From assembly GCA_963632935.1 (NCBI GenBank), contig CAVGWA010000006.1:1-59516 (forward strand): a stretch of DNA of 59,516 nucleotides. The letters run 5' to 3'. This document shows, in pieces, positions 1-8,333 of this stretch (the stretch's first letter is position 1; each line of letters begins with the position of its first letter). This DNA is from Coprosoma sp963632935 (lineage in GTDB: Bacteria; Bacillota_I; Bacilli_A; RF39; UBA660). Position numbers and translations under genes: made by a program. Below the pieces are notes generated by a model. That model worked only from the letters and a program-made list of their open reading frames with translations. It made no database searches and was not told where the DNA came from.

Positions 1-2
1 AT

Positions 3-116
3 ACGCCAAAATTAACTGCTATTAATGTAAGTTCAAAATGGACAACAGCTTCTGCCAATACATCACGCATGTTTACAAATAGTGGTGTATCATCAGTAAC
101 AACAGGGCAATGTTAA
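3..116 (+). CDS. C-terminal end of an unknown protein (5' end outside window)
   Basis: An open frame enters from the left edge and stops at TAA 114-116, leaving 37 residues rich in Ser and Thr that end in Gly-Gln-Cys. The tail looks like an extracellular beta-rich or pilin-like segment, but it is too short to assign a family. It is followed directly by an intrinsic terminator, which supports this being a genuine gene end. No function is proposed. Confidence 0.5.
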   Translation, partial: TPKLTAINVSSKWTTASANTSRMFTNSGVSSVTTGQC

Positions 117-150
117 AAATAGTTTTCTTTATGAAAACTATTTATTTTGG
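117..150 (+). terminator. intrinsic terminator after the leading partial gene
   Basis: A perfect 11-bp inverted repeat (117-127 with 133-143, loop TTTAT) begins one base after the upstream stop codon and is followed by a T-rich stretch. It separates the partial gene from gerE. Confidence 0.75.
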
Positions 151-161
151 GCTATTTTTCT

Positions 162-188
162 CACTTATATTTTTCTAAAACATACAAT
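162..188 (+). promoter_or_regulatory. candidate SigK-type promoter of gerE
   Basis: CATACAAT at 181-188 fits the SigK -10 pattern CATAnnnT. CACT at 162-165 gives the -35 AC with a 16-base spacer. gerE of B. subtilis is a SigK-dependent gene, and sigK itself is in this window. The match is short and AT-rich, so this is an inference from pattern plus context. Confidence 0.5.
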
Positions 189-232
189 AATATGAATAAA
201 TATAACCACCGCTTTAGGAAAGTGAGGAATTT

Positions 233-439
233 ATGAAAAAGGGTATATTAACAAAACGAGAACGTGAGGTTTTTGAACTGTTAATTAAAAATTATAGTAC
301 GACAGAAATAGCAGGTGAATTAAAAATAAGCGATAAAACTGTTAGAAATCATATTTCAAATGCAATGCAAAAATTAGGCGTAAAAGGACGTGCTGGTGCT
401 GTAATTGAACTTTTAAAACTTGGCGAAATTTCTTTATAA
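233..439 (+). CDS. gerE: GerE, late spore-coat transcription regulator
   Basis: This 68-residue protein is a bare LuxR/GerE-type helix-turn-helix with no receiver domain, as in B. subtilis GerE (about 74 residues). The signature LTKREREVFELL opens the domain, and KTVRNHISNAMQKLGVKGR is the recognition-helix region, nearly identical to my memory of the Bacillus protein. GerE acts in the mother cell after SigK, turning coat genes on or off. A GTGAGGA Shine-Dalgarno sits just before the ATG. It is followed by its own terminator and then gerM; both genes lie close together in B. subtilis too. A SigK-like promoter lies upstream. Confidence 0.93.
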   Translation: MKKGILTKREREVFELLIKNYSTTEIAGELKISDKTVRNHISNAMQKLGVKGRAGAVIELLKLGEISL

Positions 440-464
440 AGGTCATAATAAAGGCCTTTTTTTC
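438..464 (+). terminator. intrinsic terminator after gerE
   Basis: A 7-bp stem with one G-U pair (438-444 with 453-459) starts inside the gerE stop codon and is followed by seven T residues. It makes gerE a single-gene transcript. Confidence 0.8.
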
Positions 465-487
465 ATAGTGTTATACTAGGTGATGTT

Positions 488-1426
488 ATGCTTAAAAAAA
501 TATCAATTAGAAAAATAGTACTTTCTTCTTTGGCTTTATTTGCTATGTTTTTAATTTATATTATTCCAGAAAATAATAATTTAGATGTTAAAAATCAATT
601 AGAATATGTTAATTATAATGTTGATAGTAGCCCAATTTTTTTATTAGACAAAAATAGTTATGTTGCATTAACTTCTACGGCTTTAAATGATACTAATATT
701 ATTGATAAGGCTAAACAACTAATAAAAATTTTAACTATTGGTGGAATGGAAAGTAAAATTCCTAGTGGCTTTAGTGCTATTATTCCTCCTAATACGGAAG
801 TTTTGAGTTTAGGTTATGAAAATGGCTTAATAAAAATAGATTTTTCAAAGGATATATTGGATGTTAAAAAAGAAAATGAGGAAAAGATGATTGAGGCTAT
901 TGTTTATACATTAACTTCAATTGAAAATGTTGAAAAAATTATTATTTACGTTGAAGGAGATATTTTAACAAAATTACCCAAATCTAAAATTAATCTTCCA
1001 TCAACTTTGGATAAATCTTTTGGCATTAATAAGCAATTTGATTTAACTAATACTAAAAATATACAAGATGTAACTATATATTATATAAATGAGGTAAGTG
1101 GTAATTATTATTATGTACCTGTAACTAAGTATGTTAATGATAATAATAATAAAATTGATATAATGATAAATGAACTTTCTAATAATGTGAATAATAATTT
1201 AATGAGTTTTTTAGATGAAAATACTAAATTAGTATCAAGTGAAATTAAAGATAATAATATGTATTTAAATTTTAATGATAAAATATTTAGTGATTTAAAA
1301 AATAATATTTCAAAAGAAATATTAGATACTGTATCTTTATCAGTACGTGCTAATTATGATGTAGATAGTGTTGTTTTTAATGTTGATGGAAAAAAAGTAT
1401 ATGAAATAAATTCATTTAGTAAATAA
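488..1426 (+). CDS. gerM: GerM-like sporulation protein with two GerMN domains
   Basis: This 312-residue protein has one N-terminal membrane helix (about residues 9-26) and two GerMN-type beta domains. The first covers about residues 50-160, with IKIDFSKDIL followed by EEKMIEAIVYTLTSIENVEKI. The second covers about 190-305 and repeats the same layout (MYLNFNDKIF, then SLSVRANYDVDSVVFNVDG). In B. subtilis GerM works with SpoIIQ and SpoIIIAH at the forespore/mother-cell interface and is a lipoprotein. Here I see no lipobox cysteine, so it seems anchored by the helix. The AGGTGATGTT ribosome site supports the ATG. Its place next to gerE strengthens the call. Confidence 0.8.
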   Translation: MLKKISIRKIVLSSLALFAMFLIYIIPENNNLDVKNQLEYVNYNVDSSPIFLLDKNSYVALTSTALNDTNIIDKAKQLIKILTIGGMESKIPSGFSAIIPPNTEVLSLGYENGLIKIDFSKDILDVKKENEEKMIEAIVYTLTSIENVEKIIIYVEGDILTKLPKSKINLPSTLDKSFGINKQFDLTNTKNIQDVTIYYINEVSGNYYYVPVTKYVNDNNNKIDIMINELSNNVNNNLMSFLDENTKLVSSEIKDNNMYLNFNDKIFSDLKNNISKEILDTVSLSVRANYDVDSVVFNVDGKKVYEINSFSK

Positions 1427-1436
1427 TTTGATACCC

Positions 1437-1465
1437 TTGATACATTTTAATAAAAAAGATATAAT
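1437..1465 (+). promoter_or_regulatory. SigA-type promoter of phosphoketolase gene
   Basis: TTGATA (1437-1442), 17-base spacer, TATAAT (1460-1465). The transcript would start about 15-20 bases before the AGAGGGGAT ribosome site of the next gene. Confidence 0.7.
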
Positions 1466-1488
1466 TGTTAATGTAAGAGGGGATAGAT

Positions 1489-3789
1489 ATGGAAATTAAT
1501 AAAGTGTTGGATTCTTTGGATAAATATTTTAGAGCTTCTAATTATATAGCAGCTTGTCAATTATATTTATTAGATAATCCACTTTTAAAAAGAAAGTTAG
1601 AAAAAAGTGATTTAAAAAAGAAGATAGTTGGTCATTGGGGAACTGTGCCTGCTCAAAATTTTATATATGCACATTTAAATAGGTTAATTAAAGACAATAA
1701 TTTAAATATGATTTATATATCAGGTCCAGGTCATGGTGGTAATAGTCCAATTGCAAATACTTATTTAGAAGGGACGTACTGTGAAATATATCCTGATATA
1801 ACAATGGATGAGGAGGGTTTAAAAAAATTATTTAAACAGTTTTCTTTTCCAGGTGGTGTGCCATCTCATGCAGCACCAGAGACACCTGGTTCAATTCATG
1901 AAGGTGGTGAATTAGGTTATTCATTATCACATGCTTATGGTGCTGTTTTGGATAATCCTGATTTAATAGCTGCATGTGTTATTGGTGATGGTGAAGCTGA
2001 AACTGGACCACTTGCTAATTCATGGCATGGTAATAAATTTTTAAATTATAAAACTGATGGCGTAGTTTTGCCTATTTTAAATTTAAATGGTTATAAAATT
2101 AGTAATCCAACTATTTTTAGTAGGATGAGTGATAAAGAGTTAGGAAGTTTTTTCTATAGCCTTGGATGGCATCCGTATTTGGTTGAAGGCGATGATGAAA
2201 AATTACTTCATAAAAAGATGTATTTTACTTTAAATAAGGTTTTAGATGAAATTAAAGAGGTAAAAAAAGGTAATGTTTCTTTACGTCCAATGATAATTTT
2301 GAAAACGCCTAAAGGTTTTACTGGACCTAAATTGGTCGATGGTAAACAAATAGAAGGAACTTTTAATGCTCATCAGGTGCCTATTTTACCAGAAGATGAA
2401 GAACATATAAAACAATTAGAGTCTTGGCTTAAAAGTTATAGACCAGAAGAATTATTCAATGAAGATGGAACTTTAAATGATGATATTAAATTAATTATTC
2501 CAGAAGGTAGTTACCGTATGGGAATTAATAAAAATACTAATGGTGGGATTAGAAGCAATTTAAAATTACCTGATTTAAATTCATTAAAAGTTGATGTTGA
2601 AATAGGAAAAACAAAAGTTCAAGATATGTTAAAATTGAGTGAATATATTAAGAATGTATATGAGATGAATGATAATTTTAGATTATTTAGTCCTGATGAG
2701 GCAATGTCTAATCGTTTATATGAAATATTTAAAGCATCTAAAAGAGATTGGCAGGTGGATGTTAAAGATACTGATGAGTTTTTAAGTAAAGATGGAAAGA
2801 TAATGGATAGTTATTTATCTGAACATTTTTGTGAAGGGTTATTAGAAGGTTATATTTTAACTGGAAGACATGGTGTTTTTGTTAGTTATGAAGCTTTTAT
2901 AAATGTAGCTTGTTCTATGATTTGTCAGCACGCCAAATGGCTTAAAGTTTGCAGGGAATTAGATTGGAGAAAGAATATTTCTTCACTTAATTTAGTATTA
3001 ACTTCTAACGTATGGCAACAAGATCATAATGGTTATACGCATCAAGATCCAAGTCTTTTAAATATTTTAGCTAATAAAAAAGACAATGTTATAAGGATGT
3101 ATCTTCCTTTTGATGCAAATAGTTTGTTGGCTTGTTTTGATAAATGTATGAAGGATGAGAATAAAATAAATGTTATTGTTGCATCAAAACACCCTAGTTA
3201 TCAGTGGTTAAGTATGGATGAGGCTTTAGATGAGACTAAAAAAGGACTTAAAATATGGTCATTTGTTTCTGATGATAATCCTGATTTAATTATGGCTTCA
3301 TGTGGCGATTGCCCTACTTTAGAAGTTTTGTGTGCTATTAAAATACTTAAAGAAAAATTTCCTGATTTAAAAATTAGGTATATAAATATTTTGAATCCAA
3401 TGGTATTGAAAAAGAATGATGAAGATTATTCTTTAACTGATGATGAATATGATGATTATTTCACACAAGATAAACCAATTATAATGGCTTTTCATGGATA
3501 TTCTTCATTAATTTATGAATTTACTTATTTTAGGCATAATAAAAATATGATTATTCATGGTTATGAGGAAGAGGGGACAATTACAACGCCTTTTGATATG
3601 AGGGTTAGAAATAAAATTGATAGATATCATTTAGTAATAGATGCTTTAGAAAATTTAAATATTGGTTTTGATATTATTGATGAGATGAAAGATAAATTAA
3701 AAAAACATAAAGAATATATAAAAGAAAATGGTATAGATATGCCTGAGGTAGAGAATATTGATTTGACAATATTTAAAAAAAATATATAA
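1489..3789 (+). CDS. xfp: xylulose-5-phosphate/fructose-6-phosphate phosphoketolase
   Basis: This thiamine-diphosphate enzyme splits xylulose 5-phosphate (and often fructose 6-phosphate) with phosphate into acetyl-phosphate and glyceraldehyde 3-phosphate (or erythrose 4-phosphate). It is the key step of heterofermentative sugar breakdown in the cytoplasm. At 766 residues it is near the usual length of about 790-800. Family motifs are clear: GPGHGGNSP near residue 80, GGVPSHAAPETPGS near 122, the cofactor motif GDGEAETGP near 165, and WQQDHNGYTHQDP near 510. Acetate kinase, which uses the acetyl-phosphate, is encoded at 23913. The gene has its own promoter and an AGAGGGGAT ribosome site. The substrate split cannot be read from sequence. 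Confidence 0.96.
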   Translation: MEINKVLDSLDKYFRASNYIAACQLYLLDNPLLKRKLEKSDLKKKIVGHWGTVPAQNFIYAHLNRLIKDNNLNMIYISGPGHGGNSPIANTYLEGTYCEIYPDITMDEEGLKKLFKQFSFPGGVPSHAAPETPGSIHEGGELGYSLSHAYGAVLDNPDLIAACVIGDGEAETGPLANSWHGNKFLNYKTDGVVLPILNLNGYKISNPTIFSRMSDKELGSFFYSLGWHPYLVEGDDEKLLHKKMYFTLNKVLDEIKEVKKGNVSLRPMIILKTPKGFTGPKLVDGKQIEGTFNAHQVPILPEDEEHIKQLESWLKSYRPEELFNEDGTLNDDIKLIIPEGSYRMGINKNTNGGIRSNLKLPDLNSLKVDVEIGKTKVQDMLKLSEYIKNVYEMNDNFRLFSPDEAMSNRLYEIFKASKRDWQVDVKDTDEFLSKDGKIMDSYLSEHFCEGLLEGYILTGRHGVFVSYEAFINVACSMICQHAKWLKVCRELDWRKNISSLNLVLTSNVWQQDHNGYTHQDPSLLNILANKKDNVIRMYLPFDANSLLACFDKCMKDENKINVIVASKHPSYQWLSMDEALDETKKGLKIWSFVSDDNPDLIMASCGDCPTLEVLCAIKILKEKFPDLKIRYINILNPMVLKKNDEDYSLTDDEYDDYFTQDKPIIMAFHGYSSLIYEFTYFRHNKNMIIHGYEEEGTITTPFDMRVRNKIDRYHLVIDALENLNIGFDIIDEMKDKLKKHKEYIKENGIDMPEVENIDLTIFKKNI

Positions 3790-3817
3790 TAAACGGTAAA
3801 TTTTAAGGAGAAGTTTT

Positions 3818-4603
3818 ATGGAGAAAAAAGTTGTTAGAAGATATCAATGTGTTATTTCAAAAAATGGAAAATCTGAGATTCTTAAATTTGAAGTTGATGG
3901 TGTGAATGTAGATAGATTCACTTTAAAACAGATAGATTCTTTAACAATGAAGACATCAGGTAAAAATGAATTTATAGAACTTTTAAATGATAGTGGGTTT
4001 AATTTTGATTTAGATAGTGATATTTTTGTTCAATATAAAAGTGATGGAACAATAAAAAAATTAGATCCTGTATTTGGGAATATGGATATGCTTTGTAAAA
4101 TACTTGATGATGATTTAAACCAAAGTCAGTTAAAAATTAATTTTCATAGATTTCTTGATATATTTTATTTAGATATTAATAATTCAGAGTTTTTAAAGTT
4201 TATTGAAAATGAGCCTTATAATAGATATATAAGTAAAAAGTTAAAATATGCAATTAATAATTATTTGGCATGCATAAATGAGTCTTTAAATCATGTTGAT
4301 GTAAATGCTGTTTTAGATGCTAAATGTGAGATAAATAAGGCACTAGATTATAAAACTGTAAGAGGGTTTTTAATTGGGAAAAAGCATTATGAATTAAAGT
4401 TAAATGGTGAAGTTGTACCGAGTAATCCAAATATTTTGACTTCCGCACAAAGACAATTTTTAAATTTAAAATTGAATCATCCTGAATTTTTTGAAGATAA
4501 AAAAATTGAAGATGAAAAAAAAGATGATGGACAGATGAGTTTATTTGATGTCTCTGAATATACAACTAGTGAGTCAAAAGACCTTAAAAAATATTTTTTC
4601 TGA
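3818..4603 (+). CDS. unknown protein with a C-terminal sliding-clamp-binding motif
   Basis: I do not recognise the family. The 261-residue soluble protein starts after AAGGAGAAG. A compact N-terminal part (1-130) is followed by a helical middle with cysteines and then a charged, probably disordered linker rich in Lys, Glu and Asp (about 222-236). Right after the linker comes QMSLF at residues 239-243, a close match to the beta-clamp (DnaN) binding consensus QL[SD]LF, placed as such tails usually are. This suggests, without proving, a role in replication or repair. It follows phosphoketolase by 28 bases on the same strand. Confidence 0.7.
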   Translation: MEKKVVRRYQCVISKNGKSEILKFEVDGVNVDRFTLKQIDSLTMKTSGKNEFIELLNDSGFNFDLDSDIFVQYKSDGTIKKLDPVFGNMDMLCKILDDDLNQSQLKINFHRFLDIFYLDINNSEFLKFIENEPYNRYISKKLKYAINNYLACINESLNHVDVNAVLDAKCEINKALDYKTVRGFLIGKKHYELKLNGEVVPSNPNILTSAQRQFLNLKLNHPEFFEDKKIEDEKKDDGQMSLFDVSEYTTSESKDLKKYFF

Positions 4604-4697
4604 GTAGAATTATAATTTGCGTGGATTTTTAAAACTGGCAAATTTAATAATATTTGTTTATACTTTTAAAGTGTAAATTTATAGATTGGGTGATATT

Positions 4698-5576
4698 ATG
4701 AAAAAAACATTATTTGAAGGAGTTGGAACTGCTATAGCAACTCCATTTGATGAAAATGGTATTAATTACAAAGAATATGATAAATTGGTTGAAGATCAAA
4801 TAAGCACTGGTGTTTCAGCTATTGTAGCTTGTGGTACGACTGGAGAGGCTGCTACTATGAGTTATGAAGAAAGAGACGAGTTAATTCATCATACTATAAA
4901 ATTAGTTGATAATAGAGTAAAGGTTATAGTAGGTACTGGTAGTAATAGTACAAATGTGGCTATTAAATTAAGTAAGTTGGCTGAAAAAGCTGGTGCAGAT
5001 GGATTGCTTGTGGTAACTCCTTATTATAATAAAGCAACGCAAGAAGGATTATTTTTACATTATAAGGCGATTGCTGATTCTGTTAATCTTCCTATAATAT
5101 TATATAGTGTTTCATCTAGGACAGGGGTTAATATAAATCCTGATACTTGTTTAAAATTATCAAAGATAGATAATATTGTTGCTATTAAAGAAGCTAGTGG
5201 AAATATATCTCAAGTTGCTAAAATTGCAAGTCTTTGTGGTAATGATTTAGATATATATTCCGGAAATGATGATCAAGTGATTCCAATATTATCATTAGGT
5301 GGAAAAGGTGTAATTTCTGTTTTATCAAATATATATCCTAAATATACTGTCGATATGGTAAATAGTTATTTAAATGGTGATGTTGAAAAAGCAATGAAAA
5401 TGCAACTTGATGCTATAGAAACTATTGAAGCGTTATTTTGTGAAGTAAATCCAATACCAGTTAAATATGCTTTAAATGAAATGGGTTATGATTTTGGCGT
5501 ACCAAGATTACCTCTTACAGAACTTACTTCAGATAATAAAAAAAGAATGGATAAAGTATTATCTAAAAGGTTATAA
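4698..5576 (+). CDS. dapA: 4-hydroxy-tetrahydrodipicolinate synthase
   Basis: DapA condenses pyruvate with aspartate semialdehyde, the first committed step to diaminopimelate and lysine. The 292-residue length is standard. The phosphate-binding-type loop GTTGE lies at about residues 46-50, the TPYYNK tyrosine region follows, and the Schiff-base lysine is K164 in VAIKEAS. I start at ATG 4698 because GGGTGAT lies just before it; an upstream in-frame TTG at 4686 overlaps that ribosome site. The product also feeds dipicolinate, the spore-core compound. The last six bases overlap the 3' end of murF on the other strand. Confidence 0.95.
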   Translation: MKKTLFEGVGTAIATPFDENGINYKEYDKLVEDQISTGVSAIVACGTTGEAATMSYEERDELIHHTIKLVDNRVKVIVGTGSNSTNVAIKLSKLAEKAGADGLLVVTPYYNKATQEGLFLHYKAIADSVNLPIILYSVSSRTGVNINPDTCLKLSKIDNIVAIKEASGNISQVAKIASLCGNDLDIYSGNDDQVIPILSLGGKGVISVLSNIYPKYTVDMVNSYLNGDVEKAMKMQLDAIETIEALFCEVNPIPVKYALNEMGYDFGVPRLPLTELTSDNKKRMDKVLSKRL

Positions 5577-6863
5577 TTCCAGTAGAAAATTTGTTATATT
5601 TTCAAAGTGCATTGTTCTTGATGCTTTGATTAATATAATAGAATTTTCTATTTTTTTATTTTTTAAATAATTTATCAATTCTTTATAATTATTAAAATGT
5701 ATAGAGTCTTTATAATTTATTTGCATCATATTTTTTCCAATTAAAAATACCGTTTTATTTTTAATATGATCGAGTAGTGGAATAATCATTTTGTGAATTT
5801 TAAGACTATATTTACCTAATTCATTAATGTCGCCTAATATTAATATTTTATTTAATTTTTCATTTTTAATGGTGTCTAAAGCTCCTTTTAATGATTCGAA
5901 GCTTGAATTGTAACAATCATTTATAATAATGTTTGTGTTTTTTTTGATGATGTTCATACGCATGTTATATGGTTTATATTCGTTTAATGTTTCTATGATT
6001 ACATTTATATCAATTTTAAAATATAAAGCTATGTTGATGGCTATTAGAACATCTGGTATTAAATGTTTGGCAAGGTTAGTTTTTATTAAATATTCTTTAT
6101 TGTTAATTTTGATATTAAACGATGAACTATTTAAATTTGATTTTAAGTTGTAAGCTCTTAGGTTATTATCAATGTCAAAGCCACTTTTATTTGTATTTTT
6201 TAAATTTTTTAATAATTTATCATCACCATTTACAAATAATTTTCCTTTTAGTCCTTCTTTAATTTCTAATTTGGCTTTTAATATGTTTTCTTTACTGCCC
6301 AGGTTTCCAATGTGTGATGAGCCTATATTTGTGATAGCGGCTATATCTGGTTTTGTTAGGTTAGATAAGTATTTAATTTCGCCTAAATGGTTCATACCCA
6401 TTTCAATTATGGCAATGTCTGTTTTTTTATTTATGTTTAACATTGTTAGGGGCACTCCAATTTGGTTGTTGTAGTTTTTTTCATTTTGCAAAACATTATA
6501 TTTTCTTTTTAGAATGTTATAAATTATTTCTCTGGTTGTTGTTTTACCTGTACTTCCGGTTATGGCAATTAATTTTGGGTTATATTTTTCTTTTATATAT
6601 TTTGCAATTTGTCCTAGTGCTTTTTCAGTGTTTTTAACTATTATGCATGGTATTTTACATATTATTTTTTTATTTGTAATAATAAGTGCGGCTTTATTTT
6701 TAACTGCATCATTTATATATTTATATCCAGAGTTAATTGTTATAAAGCAGTCATCTTTTTTAATTTCACTACTATTTATTTTAAAATTATTTATTTTTTT
6801 ATTTAGATTGAATTTATTTATTAAAGTCCCTTTAGTTATATTTAGAATTTCAAAAATATTCAT
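5571..6863 (-). CDS. murF: UDP-MurNAc-tripeptide--D-Ala-D-Ala ligase
   Basis: MurF adds D-alanyl-D-alanine to the UDP-muramyl tripeptide, the last cytoplasmic step of the wall precursor. The 430 residues show the Mur-ligase three-domain plan. The ATP loop GSTGKTTTRE lies near residue 105 and is followed by the MurF-specific N-Y-N-N-Q-I-G-V-P stretch. The Mg-binding EMGMNHLGEI lies near 155 and the NDCYNSSFES loop near 320. The start is supported by TAGGTGATT upstream. The gene is convergent with dapA and divergent from spoIVFA. Confidence 0.95.
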   Translation of the reverse strand: MNIFEILNITKGTLINKFNLNKKINNFKINSSEIKKDDCFITINSGYKYINDAVKNKAALIITNKKIICKIPCIIVKNTEKALGQIAKYIKEKYNPKLIAITGSTGKTTTREIIYNILKRKYNVLQNEKNYNNQIGVPLTMLNINKKTDIAIIEMGMNHLGEIKYLSNLTKPDIAAITNIGSSHIGNLGSKENILKAKLEIKEGLKGKLFVNGDDKLLKNLKNTNKSGFDIDNNLRAYNLKSNLNSSSFNIKINNKEYLIKTNLAKHLIPDVLIAINIALYFKIDINVIIETLNEYKPYNMRMNIIKKNTNIIINDCYNSSFESLKGALDTIKNEKLNKILILGDINELGKYSLKIHKMIIPLLDHIKNKTVFLIGKNMMQINYKDSIHFNNYKELINYLKNKKIENSIILIKASRTMHFENITNFLLEL

Positions 6864-6947
6864 ATAATCACCTAAATTAATATATGCATAAGCCTATTTT
6901 TTTGTTCTATTTTTTTATATAAATAATAATATTTTATAGGTGATTTT

Positions 6948-7505
6948 ATGGGTAAGAAAATAAAAAAGGTTAGTTTTTTTTCTAAAGTATTTTCTAAATT
7001 TTTATTATGTATTATTTTGCTTTTAATTACTTTAATTACTTTAAAGGCGAGCCCTAGTTTAAGAGAAAAACTTTATAATGGTGTTTTTCAAAAACATTTT
7101 TCATTTGCAAAGATAAATGCGGCATATGAAAAGTTGTTTGGCTCTTCTTTACCACTTAATATAAGTGGGGTTAAAACGTCTTTGGTGTCTTCTAATAAGA
7201 TTGATTATAAAAAGATTGAAAAATATAAAGATGGAGCTAAGTTAACAGTTACAGATGGTTATGTTATTCCTAGTTTAAAAGGTGGCATTGTTATATTTAC
7301 TGGTGAAAAAGAAGGATATGGTAATACGGTAATTATTCAGCAGTCTGATGGTGTAGAGGTGTGGTATGCGAATATAAAGGAAATTAAGGTTAATATGTAT
7401 GATTATTTGAAGTCAGGTGATATTTTGGGTGAGGCAGATAATGAAAAAATATATTTAGTTTTTACTAAAGACGGAAAGAGTTTAGATTATAAAAAATATA
7501 TTTAA
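6948..7505 (+). CDS. spoIVFA: SpoIVFA, regulator of the pro-SigK protease
   Basis: SpoIVFA holds SpoIVFB inactive in the outer forespore membrane until the forespore signal arrives. This 185-residue version is shorter than the B. subtilis protein (about 264). It has a short basic N-terminus, one membrane helix (about residues 15-33) and an inter-membrane part ending in a degenerate LytM/M23 fold. That fold shows KDGAKLTVTDGYV, YGNTVIIQQSDGVEVWY and VFTKDGKSLDYKKYI, with no zinc ligands, as expected for this family. The AGGTGATTTT site sets the ATG. spoIVFB overlaps its 3' end, and rplU follows, the same order as in Bacillus. Confidence 0.85.
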   Translation: MGKKIKKVSFFSKVFSKFLLCIILLLITLITLKASPSLREKLYNGVFQKHFSFAKINAAYEKLFGSSLPLNISGVKTSLVSSNKIDYKKIEKYKDGAKLTVTDGYVIPSLKGGIVIFTGEKEGYGNTVIIQQSDGVEVWYANIKEIKVNMYDYLKSGDILGEADNEKIYLVFTKDGKSLDYKKYI

Positions 7506-8226
7506 AATTCATCCTTTTTACTATATTGTTTCTTTTATTGCTGCAGTTACTGGTCAATTTAAAGGATTTATTTTATTTAGTTTAATTATAATATTTCATG
7601 AACTTGGACATATTTTAGTGGCGGTTTGGTATAAATGGAAAATAGAAGAGGTAATTTTACTTCCTTTTGGTGCTTTAACTATTTTTAATGAGGATTTAAA
7701 TAGAAAAATGAAAGAAGAATTTTTAATTGTAATTATGGGACCTATTTTTCAGGTTATTTTTACTTTTTTTATTTATAAAATATTTAAGATGAGTAATATA
7801 TTAGAGTATAGTAAGTTTATTCTTTTTTTTAATTTGCTTCCAATTTATCCACTTGATGGGTCAAAAATATTAAATTTATTTTTAAATGTTATAACTAGTT
7901 TTTTTAAAAGTCATATGATTATTATTTTTGTGTCTTTTTTAACTATTATATTTTTAATTTTTATAAGTAATTTTAATTTAATATTGATATTAATTTTAGT
8001 ATTTTTATGTGTGAGGGTTTTTGAAGAATATTTAAATCATAATAATTTATTTAACAGATTTTTATTGGAAAGGTATTTAAAAAAATATAGGTTTATAAGG
8101 TATAAAAGAATTAAAAATATTCGTCAGATGAAAAGAGATTATAGTCATTTTATATTAAATAATGGTAAGTATGTTTGTGAAAGGCAGGCTTTAAATAAAA
8201 GGTTTGACTTCAAGGGAAAAGTGTGA
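7486..8226 (+). CDS. spoIVFB: SpoIVFB, pro-SigK intramembrane metalloprotease (non-canonical start)
   Basis: This S2P-type protease cuts the pro-sequence from SigK. The zinc motif HELGH is at about residues 38-42 and the third-ligand motif LLPIYPLDG puts the aspartate near 124. Six hydrophobic stretches and a C-terminal arm (FLLERYLKKYR) match the Bacillus protein. The first ATG/GTG/TTG in frame is GTG 7618, which lies after the catalytic motif and cannot be the start. The frame is open back to TAG 7483 and contains only ATT 7486, ATA 7489, ATA 7498 and ATT 7507 as possible rare starts. GGAAAGAG at 7473-7480 suits ATT 7486 or ATA 7489. I use 7486; a frameshift from spoIVFA or a sequence error is the alternative. 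Confidence 0.85.
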   Translation: MIKNIFKIHPFYYIVSFIAAVTGQFKGFILFSLIIIFHELGHILVAVWYKWKIEEVILLPFGALTIFNEDLNRKMKEEFLIVIMGPIFQVIFTFFIYKIFKMSNILEYSKFILFFNLLPIYPLDGSKILNLFLNVITSFFKSHMIIIFVSFLTIIFLIFISNFNLILILILVFLCVRVFEEYLNHNNLFNRFLLERYLKKYRFIRYKRIKNIRQMKRDYSHFILNNGKYVCERQALNKRFDFKGKV

Positions 8227-8241
8227 TAAAATTTGTAAATG

Positions 8242-8322
8242 TGTAGATCTCCATCTACAACCGCTCAAAAAAGGTTTAAAAAAGTTAATCTTACCTTAAT
8301 GGCGAGTCTTAGTTTAATAAAG
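8242..8322 (+). ncRNA. ribosomal protein L21 leader (structured 5' UTR)
   Basis: The 100-base gap before rplU holds a perfect 7-bp hairpin (8242-8248 with 8253-8259, loop CTCC). Then comes CCGCTC and a second purine/pyrimidine-rich block ending in TGGCGAGTCTTAG before the AGGAGG site. The position and the general layout agree with the L21 leader family known upstream of rplU in Bacillota, thought to allow autoregulation of the operon. The class is assigned from memory, not from a covariance-model search. Confidence 0.75.
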
Positions 8323-8333
8323 GAGGTAAAATT

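Noticed and set aside
488..488. CATAGTGT at 464-471 as a sporulation promoter of gerM
   Set aside because: It would start the transcript almost on the ribosome site and overlaps the gerE terminator T-run.
6172..6867. Plus-strand open frames inside murF
   Set aside because: They are hydrophobic shadow frames opposite a clear murF and lack ribosome sites.
7618..8226. Annotating spoIVFB from GTG 7618
   Set aside because: It would remove the HELGH active site and the first membrane segments, which are coded in the same open frame directly upstream.
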